A DNA stretch of 64,000 bases from Cymodocea nodosa (lineage: Eukaryota; Streptophyta; Magnoliopsida; Alismatales; Cymodoceaceae), in the NCBI GenBank assembly GCA_036874045.1, contig CM072335.1:1322001-1386000 (forward strand), read 5' to 3'. A program made the position numbers and the translations under genes. Positions 36,201-51,200 of this stretch are shown one piece after another. Each line of letters begins with the position of its first letter. Within the stretch, counting starts at the first letter, position 1. The notes under the pieces were generated by a model. It made no database searches. It was not told the origin of the DNA and saw nothing but the letters and a program-made list of their open reading frames with translations.

Positions 36201-39200
36201 ACGTTGGAATCAGTAGTTGGGTGAGGATTTCTGGTGAAAAGGTAGAGATTTGATGAGATTGTAAGTCATCGGTAACCATGTAAAATTTAAGTTGAAAGAG
36301 AAGAAAGAAAAGAGGAAAATAGATGGGAGATACAAGGAGAAGAAATGATGGTCCTAGATTTACCACTCACATGCAAATGTCAGACCAACCTTCACGTGCT
36401 GATGTTGAATTTCTTCGCCAATGAGTCTGGTAGTGAAGAATTTGAATAGTTTGTTGGTGAAACTCAATAAACTGAACTATCACTTGTGATATCAAGCTTT
36501 GAAACCTTCATTGGAACTCATCACGAGATATGGAATACCTTGGAGAGTACACAATGATAAGAATACCTCAAGTCTAAGAAGAAAATGTATTTGAGAACTT
36601 TTGAATGAGTTGGTGAAATGATCCTTTGTGGTTAACTCCAAGATGACAGAGTACATAGAGAAGTTGGCAATTATTGTGTATCTATCTAATACCTAGAGTT
36701 GGCTTCACAGATATGAGCACAGATTTTTGGCATCAAGATGGTCCCCCATTGTAGTCCACATTCTCCATAGTGTTGACAAATTTTACTATTGCATTGGCTA
36801 CTGCTATAGATCAATCAACAATGACGACTTTTTTTCATGGTCACGGTTGTGACCATGGAGATACTCTACAAGGGGTTTGATGCACATCATTGTGAACATT
36901 ATGATAAGACCAATCAAAGATCACAATGTGCTAGAACAAGCTTAGACAACCACAGCAGGCTCAACATGCCACTACAAACTTATCTGTGTACCTACTAATG
37001 TTGAATGCGGGACCGAGCTCTTATGACAGGTAATAAAAAAACTCTTGCCCACATTTATCTTCTAACCAGAAAATGTCCATGTTTGAGTTATTTCATATTC
37101 ATTTTGTTCTTGTCGATGGCCACTCCTATCCAATGATTAGAGAAGGGATTGCTTAAGACTCCTCTCAAATAACCATTGAAATTCTTTACATACCTAACCT
37201 TCCTGTCAATTTACTCTCTATTAGTAGTGTGACCGAATATTTGTATTATTTTGTGACTTTTTGATCAATCTCATGGAATGTAAACTAGAAAGAACTCCTA
37301 TTGATCAAAGCTTATATTTCAGATATGGTCACCATTCCTTAAGGATACAGATAGATACAAATATTTGATTGGAAAATTAATCTACCTAATTGTTATCCAT
37401 CTTGACACTGCATTTACAGTGAGAGTTCTTGGTCAATTTGTGCATGAACTGAGGATAGTGCGTTAGCAAGAAACCTTAAGAGTACTAGTACATGCCAAAA
37501 AAGCTCCTAGCAAAGGGTTGGTATATAGAAGAAATGGTCATCTACACATTTAGGCATATTCAAACTTAGACTGTGCAAGAGATAAAAGGCAATCAAAAGT
37601 CCACTTTAAGTATTACACTTCCATTGGAAGTAATTTTGTCACTTGGTACAGCTACAAAATGTAGTATTTTGGTCCAATGCAGAAACTGAGCTCAGATTCA
37701 TGGTATAAACTGTCTTGAGATGGCATGGCTCCCTTCTCTAATGTTTGAGCCTTGTCTCCCAAGTGAAGTTTTCATGCTTATGCATTTTCACAACCAAATT
37801 TCCATCTTCATGGTCAACAATCTAACCTCCCACAAAAGCACAACACAAATAGAGATAAATTGCCACTATATTAGAGATAAGGTGATTAAAAGAATCATTT
37901 ATACACCCAATACTCAAACCTCAAATTGGCAAAAAGATGTTTTCACTAAAAAACTAAGGGTCTGTTTATACATCTAAAATTAGTCAGAAATAAATTTGTC
38001 AGAATTGAATTATTAGAATATAAATATTTAGAATTTGACAGTAATTAAAATCTGTGTTTATGCACTAATGTAAGTTTATACACATACAAGAAAGTGACAA
38101 AATTTAAATCAATTATTAATGATATTTAACTTCTATATTAATATAATTAACTAAATCTATAATATTGTAAACTTTATCGTTATATAATAATGAAACCTGG
38201 ATCATTAATATAACTTATTATATAATACTATAATTAATATAATTTATGAGCTCCTTTTTTTTGTATCTTTATCATTATCATCATCATCATCATCATCATT
38301 ATCATCGTTTCTTCATCACTTGTTTTGTTTCTCCTATTATAATTATTATTACTATTTATTATTATTACTTATTTAATGTCTGTCATTTTAATTCTTCTCT
38401 TTTCTTTTTCTTATCTTCTTTTCTTTTTTCTCTTCCTCTCTCTTTTCTCTTTTCTCTTTTCTTTTTTCTTTTTTTTTCTTTCCTTCTTCCTCTTCTTTTT
38501 TGACCAAAACCCTCATCTCCTTGATGGAACTGCATGTCACCGCCATTGACCGAGTGCTACCTCCATTCAAGCAATATTATCTCTCATTTGGTCATGAAGA
38601 AGTTTCACACAATCAAACCACAGAGCAGTAGATTCAAACCATGATGTGAGATGAGGGAAACAATGTAGATTCAGACCATAGTGTGAGATAACAGTGAATG
38701 CGGATTCAGACCACAGTGTGAGACAAGAGTGAATGCGAATTCAAACCACAGTGTGAGACAAAGGTGGCGGTGTTGATTCAGACCACATCACAAGATGGTG
38801 GTGACAACATAAATTCACATAGCAAAATAGGGTTGACACCACAAACATGGCATTAATCCACGGCTCGTGGGCAAAAAGATCCACTCACAATGAGCGAGCA
38901 AACATGGAAGTTACAGGAGACTCAAGCAACGTAGGGTTAGGAGTAAAATGATTTCCAACCCTCAATTATTCTTGATATTTATACATAAAATTTGATTCTC
39001 CAAATTCCATGTACTTTTTGAATTCAATTCCATCAAATTCAATTCCAACATTTTTAGATGTACAAATACCCACCAACTGTAAGAATTTATCACTTTGTAA
39101 TAATATGGGCATGATTGAATTATATGCACTAACCTGACAGGGAATTTGTGTGTGTTGGTGAATGGGTTATTGAATAACCATTTATCTAACGTCCATATAA

Positions 39201-42200
39201 ATATGTAATCACCCTCTTATTAATGAATAATCTCTCTTATTTTCAATTCCTAATCGTGTGTGAAGTTTAGGGTTGAACTCTTGTTTTTTCAACGGTTATT
39301 CTTGATTATTAGGTCTATCTTTTGAAAGACAAATCCATGTTCTTGATGTAACTTTTTCACTAAAGTAACAATTCAACTTTCAATTACTTTCAAACTCTAC
39401 ACCAATAATACATTATAATTTGTTCTAGATAATCTTTAAACTTCATTGAAAGTTATCCATTAAACTACATATCCTTCAACAATTTGATGCAAGATTCCTT
39501 CAACTATGAAGTCCAACAAAACCATTGTCCAGATTACAGGCAAACAGTTATATTACCTCCCTAATAAAAAAATAGTATTCCTAAAGGGAAAAAACAGGAG
39601 TAACCCACCCTATACAACACTTTTCAAAGGGTTCCACTATGATACTTGTATGTACTTGTTCCACCACTTTATACCTGATAAGAAAAGAAAATGGCATTCT
39701 ATTCCAAAAAGAGTACAAGAATACATATATATATATTGGGTGGAATACCCATATGTAAATCTAGAATGAAGGATTTTGCGCAATAGGGGTGTTTTCTGGT
39801 CTATGGTCTTCCAACCCTATCTCCTATGGTAATACCTACTGGAGTTTCTGCAATAATGATATCCTAACTGGTTGTGCCAAAGGATTGACAATTCTACTAT
39901 AGACACTGAGGCCATCAAACCAATTGGTACTTTGTCATGCACTAGTAGATACACCTCATTACTTCACTTATGAACCAAACCAATTCTCCTCCCCATCTAC
40001 AAGTCATAAAAGACAGTGAAAAGGAAAAAAGATTATAGAGCAACGTAATCAAGTAATAGTAATACTAATAAATCATAAATTAACAAGAAAATTAGGTACA
40101 TATATGACATTGTTCAATCTAATTTGGGAAGAAGCTTAAATATCCCCTTGTCCAAATACAAAACATGAACGATTATCAAAAATGATAGCAATAGATATAT
40201 CAGTGGTAGAGGAAAGTCTATCAAAAAAGGTAGATGTACCTAACATATGGAAAGGCATACTATAATCTATGATCTAAGACTTATCTATGGAAGCAAGCAA
40301 AGCAACATGGGTAGTAGTACTTGAGGTGGAAGCTTAAGCATTCATAGCAATGTAATTTGGAGCTTGTGACTAAAGAAGATGATCATACTCTTTCTTCAAA
40401 ATGGTAACTAATCCTATAAGAGCAAACAACTGGGTGCTCTCGGTAGAAATACGTGCCCATTGTGGTGTACTAACTTTCTCCATTATCATTCCATAGTGTT
40501 GACAATACATGAATTGACAATTCCCAGAACCACCTCTACCATGACCACAACTACAACCACAAGAAGAGGTAGGCATAGCAGATTTGTCTATGAATGAGGG
40601 TGGAGCAATTGTCAAGATCCTCATGACCTTCACAAAGGTCTCATCTAGGTCTCACATCCAATCAACCTCAAGAATCTATCTTATGATCAGAGAAGAAATT
40701 TCTGAATTCAAATCTAATAGGAATACTGTAATAGCTAACTCTTCCCTACACTAATGTATTTAAGAGATATCGCAAATTGGAAGCTAATATAAGTCCAACT
40801 CCTCAATCAACCTACGTAAAGTACTATAATAATCCTAAGGAGTTTGATCGCCCTGTTTAAGTGTAAAGAGTTACTCACACACTTAAAAGGTTCTGATAAT
40901 GTTCTTCTCATATCTATAAGTCTTACGTAAGGAGTATCAAATTTTCTTGGCAAGGCACATAGTAACACCATGAGCAATAGATGGTCCCATACTAGCAAGC
41001 ATCTAAAAAATTATTTTAATAAGAATTATTTTGTGATTTTTTAGTACTTTCATCATTTTTTTAACATAATTTTATGTTTTTTATTCTTCTCTCTTCTCTT
41101 GTGTTTTTTTTTCCTTTTTTATTTTCTTCTTTCTCTTTCTCTCCTTCCCCTTCACTTTTTTTTCTTTTTTTCTCACAAGTGTGACTCACTCTCTTGCTTA
41201 TTTTTCTTTGACCATGCCACACACCTAAAAATCCCAATAAGTTCCAATGGTCTGTAGAGCAGCAAAGGCTTCAACAATCAATGACGAAGGTGATGACATG
41301 ACACTTTAATGGAGAAGCCTTCACTAAATTGATCAATCCTTTGCACAGATTGGTCAATCCGACCTCTTGTCCTTTAAAAAGTTCTGACTAATGATCTCAC
41401 AATCTGACAACAATCTTCCAGGACAGATCAATCCATCCATTCCTTTCGATATTGGAAATACAACCTATATTGACATCGGACATCTAAAAAACTGATTTGG
41501 ATTAGCAAAATGTCCCGATCTGAATTGATTTTTAATACTTGGTCATATTCAACATGAATATTTTTTGCCATATCAAGAAAGAAAAGGGGGAATCTGAATG
41601 AATATTGCCAGCAGCATGAAAATTGCCATCATCATGTAAAGAAAGAAAGTTTTCTGTAGAAATGAAGAACTCTGAAAAAGGGACCCATGGGATCTCGTAA
41701 GGAATTCAACTTTGATTTTTGATTTCAGTAAGTTGGTAAAATTTTAAAGAACTCATCACATGCCTGCAAAATTAATTCACTTCTCTAAAAAAATTGACAT
41801 AATTAGACATCATGAATATGATATGATGCAATCATTTTGACGTGACTTCCTTATTTAGAACAGAGACTAGAAAAAACATACCTTCTCAAGAGGACGTTGC
41901 TCTCGGACCTGTACATGATCCTTGAAACTTAGAACGGGCCCAGACTCTAATGCACTTTCCCTAGAAACATCAGGGACATCACAAGAAGAAACAGCCTCAG
42001 GAGCATCAGATGATAAAATATCTAGATCCTGATGAGTGTGTTCAGTTCGATTTCGTGTAGACCTATTACGCTGATACTTTACCCTGCAGGAATCAATTAA
42101 ATTAGACTGAGATGTCAAGTTACAGCTGAAAAGTATAAAGCTCAAATTCTACATACCTGCTAGGAGAGCCAGCACCTTTGCTTGCTTGCAAAGAATACCC

Positions 42201-45200
42201 TTTGTGTTGTCCATTCATTACAAGAGGTGGAACTGAATCTGTTGAACAAGTTGATGAACTGTCGTCAATAATGGATAGATTTGTCCTCACTTGTTCATTT
42301 GGTATCTCACTACTAGTGGCTTCTGTACTGGCAGGAATTTCAGATGCATCAGCGTCCCAATTGCTATGGCTGACCTCAACGTCTTCGGAGTCAGGTTGAA
42401 CAGTTTCAGTAGCATCCCCTCCAGTATCAGACACATCAGATGGGAATTCTGACATTTCAATTTTTTCAAGGAAAGCTTCTGCTGCTTTTATCAAGCGATC
42501 TTCTGACTGGCTATCAACAGAAGTGCTTCTCTTTCTCTGGCTTTTCTCCTGCTCCAGCAATAACACTTCAGACTTCTCATCTCTGGCTTTGTCTTTTACT
42601 TTTCGATTGCTACGCTTTTGCTTGGCCTAGAAAGTAACAGAAATAAGAGAAATAACGGATTTAAACGTCTTTTTGTTTGATCAATAATGGGTTTAAACTG
42701 GACTTGTTCTCTCTGTTATGATGGGCAGTAGTCATTCACGGACAATGCTCTTGATCAAAATTTACCGTTTTCAGAAAAATAATGAATTTAAACTTCCTAT
42801 AAAAAATAGTGAATTTCTACAATATTCAGATGAAAATCCATGTTTGCAGCTTGACGAAGTTCCATAGATTTCTAAAGGGCCAACCATAGCCTTGTTCAAC
42901 TTCTTTCACACTACTTAAGCACGAGATTCCCATGCAAATTTTGAGTTAATAAAAAAGCAAGATTCATGATGAATATGTTTCAGAAAGATCAAATAAAAAC
43001 ACTTAACACAAGAATTAGAAACTTGGCATGTAGGCATCTACAGAAACTCCACAATTACAATCAATTCAAATAGGCAGATGATGAACAGAAGTTTTTTTGT
43101 TGAAAGGCATGAACAGAAATTATATGGATTTAGATAACGCCAATAGTCTCTAATACTCAATGAATTGAACCTGCTGCTAAGATTTTAGTTTATAATTTGA
43201 GTAATAAATATAAACCATTGTTTTAACATATTTTATAAAACAAGAAATGCATTAATCCCACTGTGCAATTGGCAACAACAAAATGAAACCGATGATTACA
43301 ATACAATTTATATGCAAAATCCAGTAATTTGCGGTACCACAAAGAAATAATCAATCTAACCAAGACCATTATCAACTATATAAAACTATAAAAAGAAATG
43401 ATAGCATAAATATGAATAAGTAGACTCCTACAGTCTGTAAGAACAATAAATCCAAACTTTTAAATGACGTTTTGCCTAAAACAAAATGCATGAAAATACC
43501 TGCTTTTTCTTGCTCTTTTTTTCCTTCTCTGATGTACCACGTTTTCCTTTCAGCTCTTCAGCCTGCCATGCAGCTTCCTCTTCACGAATAAGCTCTTCCT
43601 GTCTCTTTAAAGCAACTGCCTCCTGATAGGCAACTTCAATTCTACTGCTGTGACCAAATGCATAAAGAATTAAGATGGAAATGAACATAGAAAGATGTTT
43701 TGTAATCAATGTAGTGGAACAGAAATAGCCCATAGGAAAAGAGAACTAAAAGCTTATACTTTCATTTCATTGAATAAAGATCCTGGCTTGCAGGAGTTAA
43801 GGGCAAGGGAGTAGATGCAAGCTAGGGTTGGTCACTGTTCATGCCATTCAAAGAAATAAAGGTAGGAGAGTGGGTAGGGGATGATCAGAGACGAGAAGGA
43901 TGCAAGCTAGGGTTGGTCACATATATCCAACAGACATATTGCCGAGGACTTTAGGTGCCTGCAAGTAATTCTATTATGGAAGAGAGGAAGATGTTTTTGT
44001 ATTTTTATAGAGTAGATAGAGTTTTTGACAATCAAAGAAGAGAGGAAGAAAGATGCAAACAAGGGTCTGTCTGGATTTAATTGAGAAAGTCACTTGTATC
44101 CAACAGACATCGTTGCCCAGGATTTTGGGCATCTACAAGTAATTACATCATAGGCACCCATAGACCCTTAATGTGGTATTTTGACAACATTATTAAAATG
44201 ATAGCAGGGACGGTCCCTTTAGAATAAAAAGATATTCCTACATTTGATATTCAGCTTGATCAATAGCAATTTTTACACAAAATTGTCTAAGTTGTTCCCT
44301 GAGGGCACCAATATGACTCCACCACTTAAAAAGTTTAGAGTTCTAAAGAAACAGTACCAATATTATAAGTAAATTAAAATAATTGTACACACATAATATG
44401 AACCAAAAATCACCATTGCATAAGGCCGGCTTGCTCTCTGGAGACAGTTCAATCACAAAAAGATAAAAGCATGACATATCACTGTGTTATTGCACAAGCT
44501 ATAATGCTGCTAGAGTTACTATGTTTTTGAAACAAAATTACGATGAGGTGCCCAGAAGAATGTATCTGGTTTTCCATCCCAAACTTCAACTGGACCAAGT
44601 TAGTAATCCACAATTGGTGCTAAATAGAGAAATCTTCCTCTTAAGCAAACAATTTTGAGCACTAAGAGACACAGGAAAAGAATCTCATGGGACCAAGGAG
44701 AAAAATTAGCGTTTAAAGCATTAAAACTGATTAAGATAATAAAGATAAATATTAGTTACCTGAAAATGTGAGCTAAAACAAAAATTTCCACAGTCCTACG
44801 TCCTAGCTCTGTTAGACGCCTTTCATCACGCTCAATAGAATCTTTGTTAAATTCTTCACCAGAATTCCCTTCCTAATTATTGCAGAGTAACAAATTAGTA
44901 CATGGAAGCCTACCAATATTTGAAGATATATGACACTGGAATAGAATAAGAAAAACGTCAGAGGTGAAGCTCTCAAGGGGATTGCATTCTATTTTACGAC
45001 TAAAGAAAAATTACAGCATATTTAATTCAATGCACAACAAATAAGACAGCTAAAATGCCCAAAAAATACTACACAAAATTATTTTGTGAAGTTGAAAATA
45101 TTATAAAGTTGAGGGATTTTATGTCAACATCCTTGACACTTCCAATGTAAAAAACGGAAGATGACACTATATGGAATCAAAATTAAAACATTTTTTTTAA

Positions 45201-48200
45201 TGGGAGCTCAAACAGACAATCTTTTTGAAAAAATAGTATAAATAGAAAATGAATAAATATAAATAAATTTACAGATATACAAGTATCATAGTCATTAAAG
45301 TAATTAAATAAAATAAAGTATAGTTCAATTACATCTAATACAATTTCAATAACATATATTTGATTGCATAATTGTCACTCAAAAGTAAATACTTAAATTC
45401 AACACATAAATAAACATATAAAAGTACAAATAAAGTTGTAAACAGCAAAATAACTAACAGAATAATGAAATTATATTAATGAAAACAACTCAAAAGATGA
45501 AATCCAAAAAAAGGTGTGTGTGTGGGGGGGGGGGCGGCATTTAAACGGCCAAACATGGAGAAAATGAGCTATTTTTGTCGGAAAAATGGCTATTTAAATG
45601 GAAAAGCGGCCACTTTCTGATGACCATTTTTTTTTACAACAATGGATATTTTCTAGCAATTCTTTAGATACACCTGATATTCCAAGTTTTATGTAAATAT
45701 CCCCAATAGTTCAAATTCTTCAGTTTTAATGTGTCTTACAGTTAGTTTACTCATTTATCTTACTATTAAATACGATGAAACAACCAAAAGCTCATTTATG
45801 ATACAACAGATTTGTCCATTCTCGTCCTTTAATTTTTCTACCCATCATCCACATTTTTCATTTTGACTTCTCTACTTTCTTATCCTCTTTTACCTTTTCT
45901 CCTATGGCTTTCCAACTATATTCCTTTCTCTTTTCCCCTTCCGTATCTTCCTTTTTCATTCCTCTTTTTCAGGACTGACTCTTCAACACCATTAATAATG
46001 AGCTCACCAAGATTTAGATCTTCCACCACACCACTATGCTATTAGGATGAACTTAGTGTTCACCCTATTTCAAAGAAATGTCACACCAAAGGAAGGAGAT
46101 TTCTTAGGTGTTCACATTGAATGGTTTTATTTTATTGTTGTATTTGATGATATGTCATTAAGGTGTTTGAAGAAATGCTCAAACGAATATTATACTCTTG
46201 TAAGATGAAAACAGAAATTGTGGACTTTTCAAATGAAATGTAGAGAACCGGCATTGGTGACAAAAATAGATGTTTAGTGCCTTTCGGAGACGTGGAAGAG
46301 ATGCAGCAAGGGGAAGTGATAAGGAAAGTTAGCTTAGGTTATAGAGTTTGGTAATACTTTGATGGTTGTAAATGAAGAAAAAATGACCTGCCAGTGGGGA
46401 TACTGAGATAATGAATTTGAAGCAAAAGGGGTATTTACAAAAAAATTGACTGTTAATGATATTTAAAAAATTGTCAGAAATATCAACGAGATCAACATAA
46501 AAAATCCGCAAGTTAACAACTTTTTAAAGCTGGTGGATTACTATGTTTTACAAAATCAACATATAAATCATCGAAGGGTTAACTTTTCCTTCTGTATCCA
46601 AAATTTGAGCATAACAATCAAAAGAATGCCTTGAATAACCACATTTTATTATTGAATTAAGGGGAAAATAGTTATGTCTCCTTGAATAACCACATTTTAT
46701 TGAATTAAGGGGAAAAAAATAGTTTCACGTCAAAGAAACAAAATTGTGCATCATAAAGTAGCTAAAAATTTTGATTTTTGAAAAAAATAAACCGTTAATA
46801 AACTAATATATGGCTCTAATGTCCTGACATTCAAAAATTTGCAGTTAGATTAATGAAGCCAGAACAATATGAACTTGCAGAAACCATTAAATGTTCAGAC
46901 TTTGATACTTCCACTATTCACTAATAATGAAGAAAGAGTTGAAACCATTGCGATAAAGACTGGCCCTCTGTGAACAATTTCTCTTAGTACTGAATCATAT
47001 AATGCACCTCAAAAATTTATAAATGGCATATGACAGTAGTGTTATAAACTCTTAACTTCTATCTGGAAGTTCACTTCAAATTTTATCTTCTAACAGATTT
47101 ATATTGCAAAAAACTATGACAAAATCTGTAGTTAAGTTGATATCATTTTTTAATTGGTTCAGATTTTAAATACAAAATGTTTCCTAGCAAGAATTTCAGT
47201 GTCAGAATATGAAACAAATGCAAACAAAATCCAAGACATTGGAACTTTATGTTAAGCATTTTGTGGTTCCCATGGTCTTTCAAAAATAATATGACAATAT
47301 GATGTGGACTATGGCAATCTTTATCACGATATGAACAGATTCAGAATAGCCTGATATTCATCTGAGGTGCAAATGGCAATTCTCAAGCTTTGTTTCGGTT
47401 ATATTTATTTATTTTTACTTTGTTGTTGGCCCTCCAACACCTACTTTTCTGCCAAGGGAAGCGTGAACATGAGATTGTCTACAACATCTTCTCAAATTTG
47501 CTCCCACTACCTGTCTTCTTAATAAAGATTGGGTGATCAACAGCACATCTAATTTCACTCCCATCACAATTTAGCTGAACTTTTCAAACCATACCCTAGA
47601 ACTTTATTTAGCTCACACACAATATTTTCTCCCTAAGCAGCATACCTAAATGGTTATTCCATAATCACCTCCTTAATGAGCTCACCATGTCAGAAGTCAT
47701 TCTTGACAATAGTGTCAAGATATCTCCCATCCTTGATTAAGAGAGAGAGAATCATCCTAATGGAGTGAAAATGAGCAACTAAAGAAGTCTCTGAATAATC
47801 ATAGGCATAGGTCCAAAAAAAGCCTTTAGCTATTAGACAAGCTTTCTATCTATCAATTGAGCCATCTGCATTGCCTTTGATAACAAAAACCCATCTGCAC
47901 CCACTAATTGTCCCACCTGGTGGACAAGAAATGTACCCTCAAGTTCCTCTGGACTACAAAGCCTATATTTCTTCATCCATTGAAGATTTTCAATGTAGTG
48001 TTTTGATAGCCTTTAAGCAGTTCCTGGAACACACTCGTCAAATATATACAGAGCAAGCTGGCAAAATAATGAGTTAAGTTGATCATAGGAAACAAAGTAG
48101 GAAATATGATATGTTCATTGCCTACTAATGCATTTTGAAGAACCAAAGAATACAAGTTATTTTCACACATACACACATGTACATACACCTATATGTACAT

Positions 48201-51200
48201 ACACATGCACATATATATAAACACACATACACACATATGAGGGAATCAATGGTACCTCAAGGTTATCATAAATTTTCATGGGCAGTGAAATCCTCACATC
48301 TTGACCATTGTTTAAATGCATGAATGGTCAGAATTATATTTAAATATTTTTGAGAAGTAATAGATAATCAATATCAACACAAAAAATAAGGGTGCCTACA
48401 CAGGCCCATAGGAAAACTAAAAATAAAATGTAGTAGACAAGGTGGGTTTTGGATTCAGAAACCCAGTAAATGAAAAGGAAAAAAAAAAGGAAGAAATATC
48501 AATGTACAATGATACTACTCAAAGAAACAAACTCTACCACCACACATGGAATCAAACATCAACAAAGGTCAGCAAAACTTCAATGACATGTCGATATTTC
48601 AATTTGTCAACATGATAGTTTTGTCTAGGCATTGAAATTTTTCTTACCCATGTTTCCATCAATATGACACTGATATGTTGAAGCTTTAATGATACATGTC
48701 ATATTTTCAACTCAAGTCCAACATGAAATCAAAATTGAATTCCTTGCCACCACCTCATCCCCGATGACCCCAGCTTAAAGAGACAACTCACAAGGGTTTC
48801 AATCCAAACAATGACCTTCACATCCAACAAGGTATTCTTCTACCTCCAGCCCACGTCAATTCAACCACACAAGCCACCACTTAAGATTTATAGCATTATT
48901 CATGATGGGCTATGCTTTAAGACAAGGTTCTTTCCAACAACCACAAAAGCCAACACTTACGATTTATAGATTTGTTATGCAAAAAACTAGATCTTCATGG
49001 GAAACTAGCTAGCCCAAATGAACTTCATGGTTCTGATATGAACTCCACCATAGATCAAGTCCTAGTACCGTGTCTTGACTAAAAAGCCTTCAACTTGGCA
49101 CCACCACATCTACAAGCAAGGCTATGTAGAAACAAGAAGTAAACCATAAGTGTGAAGAAAGGAGAGAAAATTAACAATGTCAAATGATTCTGAATCATTC
49201 AAATTCCTTCTGAGAATATCACCTTAGATTCTCTAATGAGAATATTTGGAACAAAGGACATTCACCCACCCAAACATTCCTCCAAAATGAAACACCCACT
49301 CCATTTCCTAAACTTCAGGAATCCCATTCCATAGACTAGTCACCCTCTAAAACCAGCCCCCCACCCTTCCCATTCTACATATACTGTACAACTTTCCCCT
49401 GGCTATCCCTATGCACAGACAACAAATGTACTTGAACTTTATTTAAGCACCATAACCATTTACCTAATAAAGACATTCACAAATCAATGGTTTTGTAGGC
49501 CCACACCACCTTAACATTTCGATCAACAGACTTTGCTCCATGCCACAAACTACAATCTTGACTCTCAATGGACTTCCCCTTAGGCCTCCTTTCTGAAAAA
49601 AATTGGCACATATCCTTTCACGATAACTTGCAACACTAATTGTGAGACAGTGGATCAACAAGTTAGATAGAACAGACGTATCAAAATGAGTTTTCCTCCA
49701 AAAGATAAGAATCTGCCTGGTAATCTTGATAGATGTTTCTCAAATCAATTAATCACAGGCTTCTTAACCTTAGTCCCAAACATTTACAACTAATAAAAGA
49801 TAAACATTTATAACCAAAAAAAGTTAGTTATTTCTTTCAAAAAAAGGACATCGATACCATGGAATTTCCCTAACTGCGCACATGTTTAGATATGCTTTAT
49901 TTTCAAACATGCTTTATATGTATATGTATATATTGACAGGTCAAAAAAACCTAAAATATGGGTGTTTTAGTGTTGAAATTTTGGTAGTTTTAATGATTCA
50001 GTATTTTGTCAAGGGAAAAACTTGTCAAACACAAAATATGTTGGAACCTTACGGGATTCATTACCAGATCTAATCAGGATCTCATTAAAAATTTTAAAAA
50101 AAAGAGAGTTATTCTTCCACATTAGAGGATATGACACCTAGGCATCTAGGCATGGCCTTAATAAACCTTGCAATGCAATGTAGAATATTATAACATTACC
50201 AAAGGAAACTCAATTTGATAATAAAATCAGTTAGATTTTTTGTAGCAAAAACAGCTTAAATTCAAAAAGTATTATAACTGTGTCATCGATTGTAAAATTA
50301 AATGAACAAATATCTACACATCATCCTAGACATAGATACTTGCAACAGATTGATAACTTGAACAGTTGTCTTATATCAAATATAACTGTTCCTTTATAAG
50401 ACAATTGAGTTGAACATTAGATATTTGTTCATCTGCCAGAAAATAAATGAAATCAATGAAGAATATCAACTAATTGTTTTAGATACAATTGAATCATAAT
50501 ATACTAAACGAAGATATTGTTAATGTAATTTAACCTTCTGATCTCCTTCCATATACATGTTGTTAGGATGTGATGCTATATAAACTAAAATGGCATCAAC
50601 CATCAAAAAATTATGCAACTCTATCTTAACTTCTTTAAGTCATTAGCAAATGAAGAGCAGATAAATGGCAAAATCATTATCATTCTTTGTCTTACCTTTG
50701 TGCGATTTTGATTTGTGTTTTGACTCTGTGAACCTTTCTCCTCTTTAGGAGGCATAGGCTCTATAGCCGCCCTTTCAAGTAGAACCAGCACATCATCAGC
50801 CAACATGAACATATCTTTCTCAACATAAACCATGGGAGGTGGCATTTCCTCTACTTCAGTGGAACTAACTTTACCCATGATACTTTTACTCTGGCACTCA
50901 AGGGCCTTTAGACCACTATAAAGAGAATCCATTACCAATGTAGATGTGACCTCCTTTTCTATGAAAAAATGTTTCACAACTACTTTTAAAATTGTTTCTG
51001 TTTTGTCACTTGACATGCACCTTCTGGTATTTTTATCAACTCCCAACCAAAATGCACGGAAACTGCAAGCAGCAATTCAGCAATTGTGGTAAAATATTAT
51101 TGAAATAATACAAGTCAAAAAAATAAGGTTTGAAAGCTACCTTGTCCACCTGACCTTATCCTCGATCAGCTTGCTCAGCTTGCCTCTTCTTTCTTCAACA

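Noticed and set aside
39506..39769. 87-codon plus frame near the copia copies
   Set aside because: No motif on either strand could be matched reliably to copia integrase or RT.
43476..43733. Exon 9 frame as an independent 85-aa gene
   Set aside because: It is an internal exon of the MUSE-like gene with splice sites on both sides in correct phase.
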